In this document: positions 1 through 8,036 of the stretch, in pieces
Numbering within the stretch: the stretch's first letter is position 1
Layout of the letters: each line of letters opens with the position of its first letter
Assembly (NCBI RefSeq): GCF_900091595.1
Contig: NZ_FMCW01000012.1
Span: 152,886-216,885, forward strand
DNA: 64,000 bases
Reading direction: 5' to 3'
Source: Micromonospora haikouensis
GTDB lineage: Bacteria > Actinomycetota > Actinomycetes > Mycobacteriales > Micromonosporaceae
Position numbers and translations under genes: made by a program
Notes under the pieces: generated by a model
What the model saw: the letters and a program-made list of their open reading frames with translations, nothing else
What the model was told of the DNA's origin: nothing
The model's database searches: none

Positions 1-734
1 CGGGGGCTGCTGCCGGAGCTGGCCGACTCGTACCACGTGATCGCCCCCGACCTGCGCGGCTTCGGCGACAGCGACGCCCCGCCCGACGGGTACGACAAGA
101 AGACCGTCGCCGCCGACCTGCACGGGCTGCTGACCGGCCTGGGCCTGGCCGGCGACATCCGGCTGGTCGGCCACGACGTCGGCACCATGGTCGCGTACGC
201 CTACGCCGCCGCGCACCCGCCGAGGTGTCCCGGTTGGTGCTGACCGAGGCGCCGATCCCCGACGAGAGCATCTACGCGTTCCCCGCGTTGACCGCCGCCG
301 GGCCGGCGGTGTGGAACTTCGGCTTCTTCAACCTCGCCAACGGCCTGCCGGAGGAGCTGGTCGCCGGCCGGGAGTCCCTCTGGGTGGACCGCTTCACCGA
401 CTCGATCATGGTGCACAAGGGCAGCATCGGCGCGGACGACATCGAGGAGTACGCCCGACATCTGACCGACCCGGCGCACCTGCGGGCGAGCTTCGCCTAC
501 TTCCGGGCGTTCGGGCAGGACGTCGTGGACAACGCGGCGTACCGGAAGCGACCGCTGCCGATGCCGGTGCTCGCCATCGGGGCCGCGGCCAGCCTCGGCG
601 GGCAGGTGGCCGACCAGGTGCGCCGGTATGCCCGCACGGTCGAGGGCCGAGTGGTCGAGGACTGCGGCCACTGGCTCTTCGAGGAGCGCCCGGCCAAGCT
701 GACCGCCCTCCTGCTCCCCTTCCTACACGACTGA
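1..734 (+). pseudogene. alpha/beta hydrolase (epoxide hydrolase/dehalogenase-like), 5'-truncated and frameshifted
   Basis: The window opens inside this gene. Frame 1 from base 1 reads an alpha/beta-hydrolase N-terminal half (IAPDLRGFGDSD, then the nucleophile elbow GHDVG). An Asp nucleophile is typical of epoxide hydrolases and haloacid/haloalkane dehalogenases rather than esterases. The frame is lost near 217-222: after GCG CAC CCG only two bases precede GAG GTG TCC, so one base appears to be missing. Frame 3 then continues the same fold (SRLVLTEAPIPDES) to the end, with the catalytic His probably in DCGHWLFEE. Either a one-base deletion has broken the gene or this is a sequencing error; both halves keep coding-type codon usage, so any loss is recent. 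Confidence 0.8.
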
Positions 735-772
735 CCCACCCCACCCCGGCCCCCTGCCCCGCCCCCCGGATC

Positions 773-832
773 GGTGATCAAGAGAAGAGCGTCAGAGTTG
801 ATCTATGCGGTGACACTTTTCTCTTGATCACC
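773..832. repeat. 60-bp palindromic repeat, family 1, copy A
   Basis: Both ends carry GGTGATCAAGAG / CTCTTGATCACC as an inverted repeat, with a further imperfect pairing inside (GCGTCA with TGACAC). A second 60-bp copy with the same ends lies at 28749-28808. Copy A sits between the convergent hydrolase and carboxymuconolactone decarboxylase-like genes and contains the stop codon (803-805) of the latter. It could act as a bidirectional terminator or be a small non-autonomous repeat. Confidence 0.85.
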
Positions 833-1411
833 GGGAAGAGCCGGGCCGAGACGAGCTGGGTCGAGAGGAGCCGGGTCGGGCAGAGCCGGGTCGAGGGGGG
901 CGTCCAGGAGGCGGTTGGCGAAGGTGGAGATGGTGTACGCGCCGATGCCGAGCACGACGTCCAGCGCGTGCCGGGGCCGCCAGCCGGCCGAGAGGAAGGC
1001 GGCCACCTCCTCGTCGGGGACGTCGCCCCGGTGATCGAGCACGGCGACGGTGAACCGGCGCAGCGCTTCGAGTCGCGGTGCGGGCAGCGCCGCCCCGGCG
1101 CGCAGCGCTTCGATCAGTGCCGTGGTGCCGTCGTGTCGGGCCAGGGTGGCGGTGTGCATGGCCACGCAGAGCTGACACCCGTTGCGGGCGGCGACGGTGA
1201 GCACGACCACCTCGCGGGCGACCGGGTCGAGATCGGTGGACTCGAAGACGGCGGCGGCGCCCAGGAAGCCCTTGAGCAGCTCCGGAGACTCGGCCATCAG
1301 GGCGACGGCGGCGGGCAGGTGCCCGAGCTTGCGGCGGACCCCGGCCATGGCGGGCCGGGCGGCGGCGGGCGCGGTGTCGAGGGTGTGGATGGTGAAGGCC
1401 GATCGAGACAT
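803..1411 (-). CDS. carboxymuconolactone decarboxylase/AhpD-like protein
   Basis: 202 residues from the ATG at 1411, which follows a GAAGAGG ribosome site. The AhpD-type redox signature CxxCxxxH is present (C79, C82, H86 in NGCQLCVAMH), so a peroxidase or alkylhydroperoxidase-like role is more likely than true decarboxylation. The fold is otherwise all helical. The last 30 or so residues are low complexity (DP/LP-rich), and the final codons GDQEKSVTA come from the 60-bp repeat, so the natural C-terminus has probably been extended. The gene is divergent from the marR gene at 1475 across a 63-bp gap with two operator-like palindromes, so it is very probably controlled by that regulator, perhaps in response to oxidants or electrophiles. 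Confidence 0.85.
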   Translation of the reverse strand: MSRSAFTIHTLDTAPAAARPAMAGVRRKLGHLPAAVALMAESPELLKGFLGAAAVFESTDLDPVAREVVVLTVAARNGCQLCVAMHTATLARHDGTTALIEALRAGAALPAPRLEALRRFTVAVLDHRGDVPDEEVAAFLSAGWRPRHALDVVLGIGAYTISTFANRLLDAPLDPALPDPAPLDPARLGPALPGDQEKSVTA

Positions 1412-1434
1412 GGACAACCTCTTCGCGTACGATA

Positions 1435-1470
1435 GTCAACGTGGTTGACCAAATAGTAAACGTGGTTGTC
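1435..1470. promoter_or_regulatory. tandem MarR-type operators in divergent promoter
   Basis: Two palindromes lie 21 bp apart: GTCAACGTGGTTGAC (1435-1449, perfect 6-3-6) and GTAAACGTGGTTGTC (1456-1470, imperfect). The pitch puts both sites on one face of the helix. They fill the gap between the AhpD-like gene (start 1411) and marR (start 1475), so one regulator dimer pair could repress both genes. Confidence 0.7.
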
Positions 1471-1474
1471 GAAC

Positions 1475-1975
1475 ATGGCAACGGCTGACCCCGCGAACAC
1501 GGCGACGGCCGACCCGGAGCGCCCCGGCTTCCTGCTGCCGCTGCTGTTGCTGGCCGGCTTCCGTACCCTCGTCGACGACCTGCACGCGGAGCTGGCCCGG
1601 CAGGGGCACGCGGACCTACGGCCGGTGCACGGCTTCGTGCTTCAGGCCGTCGGCCCGGCCGGCACGACCGCCAGCGAGCTGGGCCACCGCCTCGGCGTCT
1701 CCAAGCAGGCCGCCGGCAAGACCGTCGACCGGCTCGTCGTCCTCGGCTACCTGGAACGCGCCGACGACCCCGCCGACGCACGGCGCAAGCTCATCCGGCT
1801 GACCGACCGGGGGCACGACGGGCTGCGCCGCTCGGCGACCCTCTTCGACGAGCTGCGGGCCCGGTGGGCGCAGACGCTGGGCGAGCAGCGGGTGAGCGCC
1901 CTGGAGGACGACCTGCGCCGGGTCGCCCAGCCGAACTTCTTCCGGCTCGACGTCCCGGGCTGGTTCGGCACCTGA
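1475..1975 (+). CDS. MarR family transcriptional regulator
   Basis: 166 residues from the ATG at 1475; a TTG at 1466 is also possible but lies inside the operator. It has a winged helix-turn-helix (TTASELGHRLGVSKQAAGKTVDRLVVLGYL) and a charged wing (ERADDPADARRKLIRLTDRG), standard for MarR. N- and C-terminal helices would form the dimer. It probably autoregulates and controls the divergent AhpD-like gene through the tandem operators just upstream. The ligand is unknown; no reactive Cys is seen, which argues against OhrR-type thiol sensing. Confidence 0.9.
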   Translation: MATADPANTATADPERPGFLLPLLLLAGFRTLVDDLHAELARQGHADLRPVHGFVLQAVGPAGTTASELGHRLGVSKQAAGKTVDRLVVLGYLERADDPADARRKLIRLTDRGHDGLRRSATLFDELRARWAQTLGEQRVSALEDDLRRVAQPNFFRLDVPGWFGT

Positions 1976-2145
1976 CCGACCACCGGGGCCCGCACCGCCA
2001 GCAGCCGGAACAGGTGGAGCAGTTGTGGAATCACGGCGGCCAGGCTGCCCGGGTAGCGGATGCCGGACTGCTTCGTGTAGTTGGACATCTCGCAGAAGCG
2101 GGTTGGCGCTCGCTCCGAAGGCGCACCCGGCGACAGGATGGGGGC

Positions 2146-2334
2146 ATGGACGACGCGTACGTGTCCGGCGACCCGGACGGCCTCTCGCCCCTGCTGGTCC
2201 GCATCCGCGACGCCGTGGCCCGGGAGCTGCACGCCCAGCTCGCCATGCGGTCGGACCGGATCGAGCTGGCCGACGTGCCGGAGATCGCCTACCAGGTGAC
2301 GCTCCGCGTCGATGGGGTGATCACCCGGCGGTGA
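2146..2334 (+). CDS. small conserved-looking protein of unknown function
   Basis: 62 residues from an ATG preceded by a purine-rich CAGGATGGGGGC ribosome site. It begins MDDAYVSGDPDG and is predicted as one amphipathic helix (LLVRIRDAVARELHAQL) followed by a short strand-like tail. Coding-type codon usage stops at its TGA. No known domain or function is recognised. It stands alone between marR and the secreted phosphoesterase. Confidence 0.6.
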   Translation: MDDAYVSGDPDGLSPLLVRIRDAVARELHAQLAMRSDRIELADVPEIAYQVTLRVDGVITRR

Positions 2335-2444
2335 CCAGCCGTTGACACGACGGTGACGGATCCCGGGGTCCACTCGCCGGGTATGGGCGGGCCGGGAGGC
2401 AGCGCCGCGAGCCGTGGCGGTCGGCCGGCCCGGACGGAGATCCC

Positions 2445-3806
2445 ATGAGCACACGCGCTTCCCACCGCGTGCTGACGGCCCTCGCCCTCGTGGCCGGGCT
2501 GCTCGGCGGCGCGCCGCCGGCTACGGCGGCCACCACGACCGTGACGTTCCTCCCCGGCCAGGACACCTACGTCAACTCGTCGAGCCCGAACACGAACTTC
2601 AACAGCACCAACTCGCTCATGGTCGGCGCATCCCCGGCCCGGATCTCGTACCTCCAGTTCACGGTCACCCGGCTGAGTGACCCGGTCACCAGCGCCCGCC
2701 TTCGGCTGCACGTCCAGAGCGTCACCAACGCCCCCAGCCCGGCCGGCGGCACCGCACAGCAGGTCGGCACCGACTGGTCGGAACGCACGCTGACGTACGC
2801 CACCCGGCCGCCGTCGATCGGCGGACCGCTCGGGTCGCTCGGCACGGTGCGCAGCAACACCTGGTACGAGCTGGACGTCACCGCCGCCGTCACCGGCAAC
2901 GGGCTCGTCGCCTTCTCCCTGTCGTCCACCAACCCGGACGGCGCCTTCTACGACAGCCGGGAGTCCGCCACCTTCGCCCCGCAGCTGATCGTCGGCACCG
3001 GCACCCCGCCCACCGGCGACAACGTTCTGCTCAACGCCGGGGACATCTCCGCGTGCAGCACCACCGGGGCGGCGCAGACCGCGCAGATCATCGCCCGCGA
3101 GCCCGGCACCGTGATGGCCGGCGGCGACCTCACCGACAGCGGTACGGCGGCCCAGCTCGCCAACTGCTACGGCCCGACGTGGGGCCAGTTCAAGGACCGG
3201 ACGAAGCCCATCCTCGGCAACCACGACTACCTGACCGCCAACGCCAAGCCCACCTTCGACTACTTCGGCCCGGTCCTGCCGCCCGGCAAGGGCTACTACT
3301 CCTTCGACAAGGCCGGCTGGCACATCGTGGTGCTGAACACCAACTGCTCCCAGGTGGGCGGCTGCCAGGCCGGCTCGGCGCAGGAACGGTGGCTGCGCGC
3401 GGACCTGGCCGCGCACCCGACCCGCTGCACCCTGGCCCAATACCATCATCCGCTGTTCAGCTCCGGCGGCCGGACGTCGTCGAACGTGCGGCCCCTGTTC
3501 CAGGCGCTCTACGACGCCGGGGCCGAGATCGTCGTCAACGGGCACAACCACCAGTACGAACGGTTCGCCCCGCAGAACCCGTCCGGGGTCGCCGACCCGG
3601 CCCGGGGCATCCGGGAGTGGGTGGCGGGCACCGGGGGCCGCCCGCTGATGAGCACGTTCCCCGAGCCCGCCGCCAACAGCCAGGTCCGCAACGGCAACAC
3701 GTTTGGCGTGCTCAAGCTGACGCTTTCCCCGAGCAGCTACACCTGGCAGTTCCTGCCGGTGCTCGGCGGCACCTTCACCGACTCGGGCACCGGCACCTGC
3801 CACTGA
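2445..3806 (+). CDS. secreted metallophosphoesterase with N-terminal DNRLRE/CBM96-like domain
   Basis: 453 residues. The N-terminal signal peptide (about 1-28, cleavage near ATAA) implies export. Residues about 30-185 are a beta-sandwich of the DNRLRE/CBM96 type (DTYVNSSSPNTNFNS...YLQFTV), thought to bind carbohydrate or surfaces. Residues about 195-440 are a calcineurin-like phosphoesterase with the usual metal motifs: AGDIS, GGDLTD, LGNHDY, YHHPLF and GHNHQYER. The substrate is not evident; secreted phosphomonoesterases or phosphodiesterases that scavenge phosphate are plausible. The gene is monocistronic, with a SD-like GGAGATCCC before the ATG, and ends in a shared terminator hairpin with ccsB. 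Confidence 0.88.
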   Translation: MSTRASHRVLTALALVAGLLGGAPPATAATTTVTFLPGQDTYVNSSSPNTNFNSTNSLMVGASPARISYLQFTVTRLSDPVTSARLRLHVQSVTNAPSPAGGTAQQVGTDWSERTLTYATRPPSIGGPLGSLGTVRSNTWYELDVTAAVTGNGLVAFSLSSTNPDGAFYDSRESATFAPQLIVGTGTPPTGDNVLLNAGDISACSTTGAAQTAQIIAREPGTVMAGGDLTDSGTAAQLANCYGPTWGQFKDRTKPILGNHDYLTANAKPTFDYFGPVLPPGKGYYSFDKAGWHIVVLNTNCSQVGGCQAGSAQERWLRADLAAHPTRCTLAQYHHPLFSSGGRTSSNVRPLFQALYDAGAEIVVNGHNHQYERFAPQNPSGVADPARGIREWVAGTGGRPLMSTFPEPAANSQVRNGNTFGVLKLTLSPSSYTWQFLPVLGGTFTDSGTGTCH

Positions 3807-3854
3807 CCCGGGCCGGGTCCGGCCCGCCCGTGCGGGTCGGGCCCGGCGGGGTCA
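3804..3854. terminator. bidirectional GC hairpin between convergent genes
   Basis: A long interrupted palindrome runs from the TGA of the phosphoesterase to the TGA (as TCA) of ccsB. Its best-paired core is GGCCCGC-ccgt-GCGGGTC, with outer CCGGG/CCCGG arms. There is no T-run, as is usual in high-GC actinobacteria. Both stop codons are part of the symmetry. Confidence 0.6.
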
Positions 3855-4841
3855 GCTCACCCCGGCGTACGAGTGCAGGCCGGTGAAGAAGAAGTTGACG
3901 CCGAACAGGTTCATCAGCACGGTGAGGAAGCCGACGATGGCGAGCCAGGTCGCCACGTTGCGTCGCACGCTCGGGGTGGCCCGGGCGTGCAGGTAGCCCG
4001 CGTAGACCACCCAGGAGATGAACGCCCAGGTCTCCTTCGGGTCCCAGCCCCACGGCCGGCCCCACGCGGCCTCCGCCCAGATCGCCCCGGCGATCACCGC
4101 GAAGGTGAAGACCGGGAACGCGAAGGCGTGCAGCGAGAAGGTCAGCCGCTCCAGGCCGGCCGCCGCCGGCAGCCGCTTCGCCAGGGTGTACGGGAAGCTG
4201 CGCTTGCCCTGCTCGTAGCCGTTACGCATGAGGAACGCGACCGCCGGCACGACGCCCAGCAGGAAGATGCCCGACGAGAAGCTGATCGTCGACACGTGCA
4301 CGATGAACCAGTAGGAGTTGAGCGCCGGGGTCAGCGGCACCACCTCGACATAGAGCTTCAGCTCGGCGAACGCCAGCAGCAGCACCATGACGAGGGTGAG
4401 GAACAGCCCGAGGCGGCGCAGCGAGGGGCGCTTCCACAGCACGGCGAGCCACGCCGCCGTGCCGATGAACGACACGGTCAGCACGAACTCGTACATGTTG
4501 CCCCAGGGCATCCGGTCGGCGGCGATGCCGCGCGTGACCGTGGCGCCGAGGTGCAGCGCGGCGGCGAGCGCGGTGATCCACACCGCGATGCGGCCGGCGA
4601 GCCGGCCCCGGGCCGTCGAACGGTCGACGCCGACCGGCGGGGCGTCGGCCTTGGCGACGGGACCGTCGGGAAGGACGCCGCCACCGGCACCCACCCCCGC
4701 CCCGACCAGCTCGCGCGCGGGCGCGGCGGGCCGGGCGACGGCGCGGGCGTTGCCCAGGGCGTACTCGACGGCGTGGCTGATCATCGCGATCAGGTACGCC
4801 AGGGTCGCGAACGTGACCAGCTGGTCGGAGAGTGCGGACAT
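3852..4841 (-). CDS. ccsB: cytochrome c biogenesis protein CcsB (CcsA/ResC-type haem handling protein)
   Basis: 329 residues from the ATG at 4841, one base inside the resB stop (TGATG), with GAAGGAG upstream. It is a polytopic membrane protein with the tryptophan-rich WWD haem-binding signature WGWDPKETWAF and conserved flanking His residues on the extracytoplasmic side. In system II cytochrome c maturation it works with ResB to export haem and attach it to CxxCH apocytochromes. The N-terminal cytoplasmic loop after helix 1 is a long Ala/Pro-rich insert typical of actinobacteria. It is the last gene of the hemL-to-ccsB operon. Confidence 0.95.
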   Translation of the reverse strand: MSALSDQLVTFATLAYLIAMISHAVEYALGNARAVARPAAPARELVGAGVGAGGGVLPDGPVAKADAPPVGVDRSTARGRLAGRIAVWITALAAALHLGATVTRGIAADRMPWGNMYEFVLTVSFIGTAAWLAVLWKRPSLRRLGLFLTLVMVLLLAFAELKLYVEVVPLTPALNSYWFIVHVSTISFSSGIFLLGVVPAVAFLMRNGYEQGKRSFPYTLAKRLPAAAGLERLTFSLHAFAFPVFTFAVIAGAIWAEAAWGRPWGWDPKETWAFISWVVYAGYLHARATPSVRRNVATWLAIVGFLTVLMNLFGVNFFFTGLHSYAGVS

Positions 4842-6571
4842 CACTGCGCTCCTTCTCGCGTCCCGGCCGGGCCACGCGCTGTTGCCTCGCCGGCCCGCTC
4901 GCCCGGCGTCCCGTCGCCGCGGATGGCGGCGACGAGCTGCGCGAACTCGTCGGCGAACCCTGGATAGTCGGTGCGCGGCAGGCCACCGGCCTCCACCAAG
5001 CTACTACCGGCCGTCGGAGATCCACCGGCGGGGTCCGCCGCAGTCTCCGTCGCGCCGGTCGCCGGGGGCGTCCCGGCCGGCGTGACGCGGAACCAGACCC
5101 GGCGGCGCTTGCCGAACAGCGCGCCCATGAGGCCGATCAGCAGCGTCGTCGAGCTGACCAGCAGCAGGGCCGAGCCGGGGTCGTACCGGACCGAGATCGT
5201 GATGTACGGCTGCGTGCCGACGAACTCCAGCACGCTGCCGTCGTCCAGCGTCCACTTTTCGCCGACGGCGAGCTTGCGGTCGCCGATCTGCTTGAGCTTG
5301 CCGTTGCTGACCTGGCGCTGGTCGAGCTGGTAGACCGAGCCGGGGATGCCGGCGTCCATGCCCAGGTTGCCCCGGTAGGCGACCAGCACCACCGCCGGGT
5401 TGCGCTCGGTCGGGAACTCCGACCGGGTGAACGGGGGCTGCTGCGGCGCGGTGGGCAGGTAGAGCCCTTCGAAGGCGACCTGGAGGTCGGCGTTGCGCTT
5501 CCCCGTGGCCGGGTCGACGTTGACGTCGGGGAACGCGGCCACTCCCTCGCTGGTCAGGGTGGCGTCCCCGGTGGTAAGGAACGGGAAGTTGCTGGTCTGC
5601 GTCTTGCCGTAGCGGTCGGTGTAGCGCAGGACCGGCGCGTAGCCGTGGCCGAGCAGGTAGACGTTGGCGCCGCCGAGGCGCAGCGGGTCGTTCACCGAGA
5701 AGGACGCGGTGCGGGTGGCCCGGCCCCGCTCCTCCACGTCGACCGTGGCCCGGTACGACTCCGGCTGCGCCGACTCCAGGAACGTCGCGTCGAACTTCTT
5801 CAGCGTCAGGCAGAACGGCGGCAGGTCGGCGCTGTCGACGCGGGGGCCGAGCTTGGCCTCGGCGTACTGCTGCCGGGTGTTGCAGAACGCGTTGTCCGGG
5901 CCGGCCACCAGCAGCTTGTTGCCGTGCCAGCCGTACCACGAGCCGAGCGCGACCCCGAGCAGCACGGCGATGAGCGAGGTGTGGAACAGCAGGTTGCCGG
6001 TCTCCTTGAGGTAGCCCTTCTCGGCGGAGACCTCGGTGCCGCGCACCTGGACCCGCCAGCGGCGCCGGCGCAGCTCGGCCGCGATGGCCTCGACGGCGAC
6101 AGCGTCGGCCACGCCGGCCTCGGCTCCGGGGCCCGCCGTGCCGACGCCGGTCAGCACCGCGTGCTGGGGCAGCCGGTCGAGCCGCTTCGGCGCGGCCGGC
6201 GGCTTCGCCCGCAGGGCGCGCACGTGGTCGCGCAGCCGGGGCACGATGCAGCCGATCAGCGAGGTGAACAGCAGCAGGTAGATCGCCGAGAACCAGACCG
6301 AGCCGAACACCTCGAACGCGCCGATCCGGTCCAGCTTCGGGGCCAGGTCGGGGTGCTCGGCGAAGTACTTGTTGACGTTCTCCGGGTTGACCCCGCGCTG
6401 CGGCAGCACCGAGCCGGGGACGGCGGCGACCGCGAGCAGGAAGAGCAGGATCAGCGCCGTACGCATGCTGGTGAGCTGCCGCCACGAGTTGCGCAGCAGG
6501 GCCAGCACGGGGTTGGGCCGGCGGCGGGGGGCGTCGGCCGGCGGTGCCGGCCGGTCCTCGACGACCGTCAT
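4841..6571 (-). CDS. resB: cytochrome c biogenesis protein ResB
   Basis: 576 residues. The start is the ATG at 6571 that overlaps the ccdA stop (TGATG); the longer reading frame upstream is inside ccdA. It has three N-terminal membrane helices (about 30-120, including RTALILLFLLAVAAVPGSVLPQ and VWFSAIYLLLFTSLIGCIVPRL), a helix near 190, a large extracytoplasmic domain and a last helix (ALLLVSSTTLLIGLMGALFG). ResB pairs with CcsB as the haem transporter and cytochrome c synthetase of system II. The C-terminal 70 residues are Pro/Gly/Ala-rich and probably disordered. Confidence 0.94.
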   Translation of the reverse strand: MTVVEDRPAPPADAPRRRPNPVLALLRNSWRQLTSMRTALILLFLLAVAAVPGSVLPQRGVNPENVNKYFAEHPDLAPKLDRIGAFEVFGSVWFSAIYLLLFTSLIGCIVPRLRDHVRALRAKPPAAPKRLDRLPQHAVLTGVGTAGPGAEAGVADAVAVEAIAAELRRRRWRVQVRGTEVSAEKGYLKETGNLLFHTSLIAVLLGVALGSWYGWHGNKLLVAGPDNAFCNTRQQYAEAKLGPRVDSADLPPFCLTLKKFDATFLESAQPESYRATVDVEERGRATRTASFSVNDPLRLGGANVYLLGHGYAPVLRYTDRYGKTQTSNFPFLTTGDATLTSEGVAAFPDVNVDPATGKRNADLQVAFEGLYLPTAPQQPPFTRSEFPTERNPAVVLVAYRGNLGMDAGIPGSVYQLDQRQVSNGKLKQIGDRKLAVGEKWTLDDGSVLEFVGTQPYITISVRYDPGSALLLVSSTTLLIGLMGALFGKRRRVWFRVTPAGTPPATGATETAADPAGGSPTAGSSLVEAGGLPRTDYPGFADEFAQLVAAIRGDGTPGERAGEATARGPAGTREGAQ

Positions 6572-7461
6572 CAGATGCTCACCTCGCCCACGCCGACGGT
6601 GGTCTGCAACCAGATCACGAAGTTGGTCCACCCGCCGGTGACCAGCGCCAGGCCGATCAGGATCAGCAGGACCCCGCCGACGCGGGTGACCCAGCGGCTG
6701 TTGCGCCGCACGGCGCGGAACACCCCGAGCAGCCGGTGGAAGGCCAGCCCGAAGACGACGAACGGCACCCCCAGCCCGAGGCAGTACGCCACGGCGAGCA
6801 CCACGGCCCGGTCGAGCTGCCCGCCGGGGGTGGCCATGCCGAGCACCGCCGCGAGCGTCGGGCCGGTGCAGGGCATCCAGCTCAGCGCGAAGACCGCGCC
6901 GAAGACGGGGGCACCGAGCAGGCCGGCGGCGGGCAGCCGCTGGATGCGGAACTCCCGTTGCAGGCCGGGGAGCACTCCGACGAAGGCCAGCCCGAGCACG
7001 ACGATCAGCACGCCCGCGCCGATCTCCAGCTGCCGCTCGTACTGGATGAGGACCCGGCCGACGCTGGCGAAGAGGATCGCGGTGGCGGTGAAGACGGCGG
7101 TGAAGCCGGCGATGAAGAGCAGCGTCCCGGCGAGCACCCGCCCCTTGACGGCCGCGCCGGTCCGGCTGCCCTCCCGGGTACGCTCCGCCGCCCGTTCCCG
7201 CACGGCGACCCCGCCGCCGGCCGGCTCCCCCGGCGCGGGGGTGTTAACAGGGGGCCCCTGCTCTACAGAAGGCGTTAACAGGGGGCCCTTCCTTGCACGC
7301 TCCAGGTCGGTGCCGGCCAGGCCCGTCACGTAGGACAGGTAGCCGGGGACCAGGGGGAGGATGCACGGGGAGAGGAAGCTGACCAGACCGGCGAGCGCCG
7401 CCGCGCCGATGGCCAGCAGCAGCGGGCCGCCGCTGGCGATGTCGTGGAAGGTCTCGCCCAT
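6571..7461 (-). CDS. ccdA: CcdA-type thiol-disulfide transmembrane electron carrier with repeat-derived insert
   Basis: 296 residues from the ATG at 7461, overlapping the stop of the thioredoxin gene. It is a DsbD/CcdA membrane domain with six helices; the two redox Cys are in FLSPCILPLVPGY (helix 1) and SWMPCTGPT (helix 4). It carries electrons from cytoplasmic thioredoxin to the extracytoplasmic ResA-like protein, keeping apocytochrome CxxCH reduced. Between helices 1 and 2 the loop is enlarged by RKGPLLTPSVEQGPPVNTP and a Gly/Arg-rich stretch. That insert is encoded by a family 3 repeat (7243-7294) read in frame, and it brings in a TTA leucine codon, otherwise very rare here. Confidence 0.93.
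   Translation of the reverse strand: MGETFHDIASGGPLLLAIGAAALAGLVSFLSPCILPLVPGYLSYVTGLAGTDLERARKGPLLTPSVEQGPPVNTPAPGEPAGGGVAVRERAAERTREGSRTGAAVKGRVLAGTLLFIAGFTAVFTATAILFASVGRVLIQYERQLEIGAGVLIVVLGLAFVGVLPGLQREFRIQRLPAAGLLGAPVFGAVFALSWMPCTGPTLAAVLGMATPGGQLDRAVVLAVAYCLGLGVPFVVFGLAFHRLLGVFRAVRRNSRWVTRVGGVLLILIGLALVTGGWTNFVIWLQTTVGVGEVSI
7243..7294 (-). repeat. family 3 repeat (about 52 bp), copy E, inside ccdA
   Basis: The 15-mer GTTAACAGGGGGCCC occurs twice in the same orientation (7243-7257 and 7274-7288), each containing a GGGGCCCC-type palindrome. The minus-strand reading AAGGAAGGGCCCCCTGTTAA is the same as in copy F (24757) and close to copy G (32427). Unlike those, this copy lies within a coding sequence, in frame. 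Confidence 0.8.
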
Positions 7462-8036
7462 CAGCGGGAACCGTCGGGCGCGGGCTTCTCGGCGGCGATC
7501 CGCTCGACGATCGGTTGCAGCCGGTCCTGGGTGACCGCCGACCGGATGACCACGGCGACCCGGCCGTCCCGGTCGAGGATCACGGTGGCCGGGATGGTGT
7601 TCGGCGCGATGTCGAAAGCGAGGGCCAGCCGGCTCGGCGGGTCGAACAGGCTCGGGTAGGTGACCCGGCCGGACTCGAACGCGAGCGCCTTGTCCCGGTT
7701 GTCCTGCACGTTGATGCCGAGGAACGTCACCCCGGAGCCCTTGGTGGCCTGGTAGGTGGCCTCCAGGTCGTCGGCCTCGGCCCGGCAGGGCGGGCACCAG
7801 GAGCCCCAGAAGTTGACCACGACGACCTGCCCGAGGTCCTTCGCGATGTCGTAGCTGCCGCCGGTGAGCAGCTCACCTGCGAGCTTCGGCGCGGCGGAGC
7901 GCTCGTCGGGGGCGCACTCGATGACCCCGTCGGTGGTGGCGCAGCGCCGCTCCTGGCTGTCGCCGGAGCAGCCGGCCAGCGCCGCCGTGGCCGTCACGGC
8001 CGCGAGGAGTCCGGCGATCCACCTTCGGGCTGGCAT
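7461..8036 (-). CDS. ResA/TlpA-like membrane-anchored thioredoxin (lipoprotein)
   Basis: 191 residues from the ATG at 8036 (TGATG overlap with the upstream phosphatase gene). It has a lipoprotein signal with lipobox LAGC (Cys23), so it is anchored outside the membrane. It has the thioredoxin fold of the TlpA/ResA family, with active site WCPPC (W80, C81, C84) and cis-Pro region NTIPATVIL. It would receive electrons from CcdA and reduce the haem-binding cysteines of apocytochrome c for the ResB/CcsB ligation step. A short Cys-containing segment (RRCATTDGVIEC) follows the lipobox and may form a local disulfide. Confidence 0.93.
   Translation of the reverse strand: MPARRWIAGLLAAVTATAALAGCSGDSQERRCATTDGVIECAPDERSAAPKLAGELLTGGSYDIAKDLGQVVVVNFWGSWCPPCRAEADDLEATYQATKGSGVTFLGINVQDNRDKALAFESGRVTYPSLFDPPSRLALAFDIAPNTIPATVILDRDGRVAVVIRSAVTQDRLQPIVERIAAEKPAPDGSR

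Noticed and set aside
4832..7333. An 833-residue plus-strand frame opposite resB and ccdA.
   Set aside because: Antisense shadow; the minus-strand genes have clear family motifs and coupled starts.
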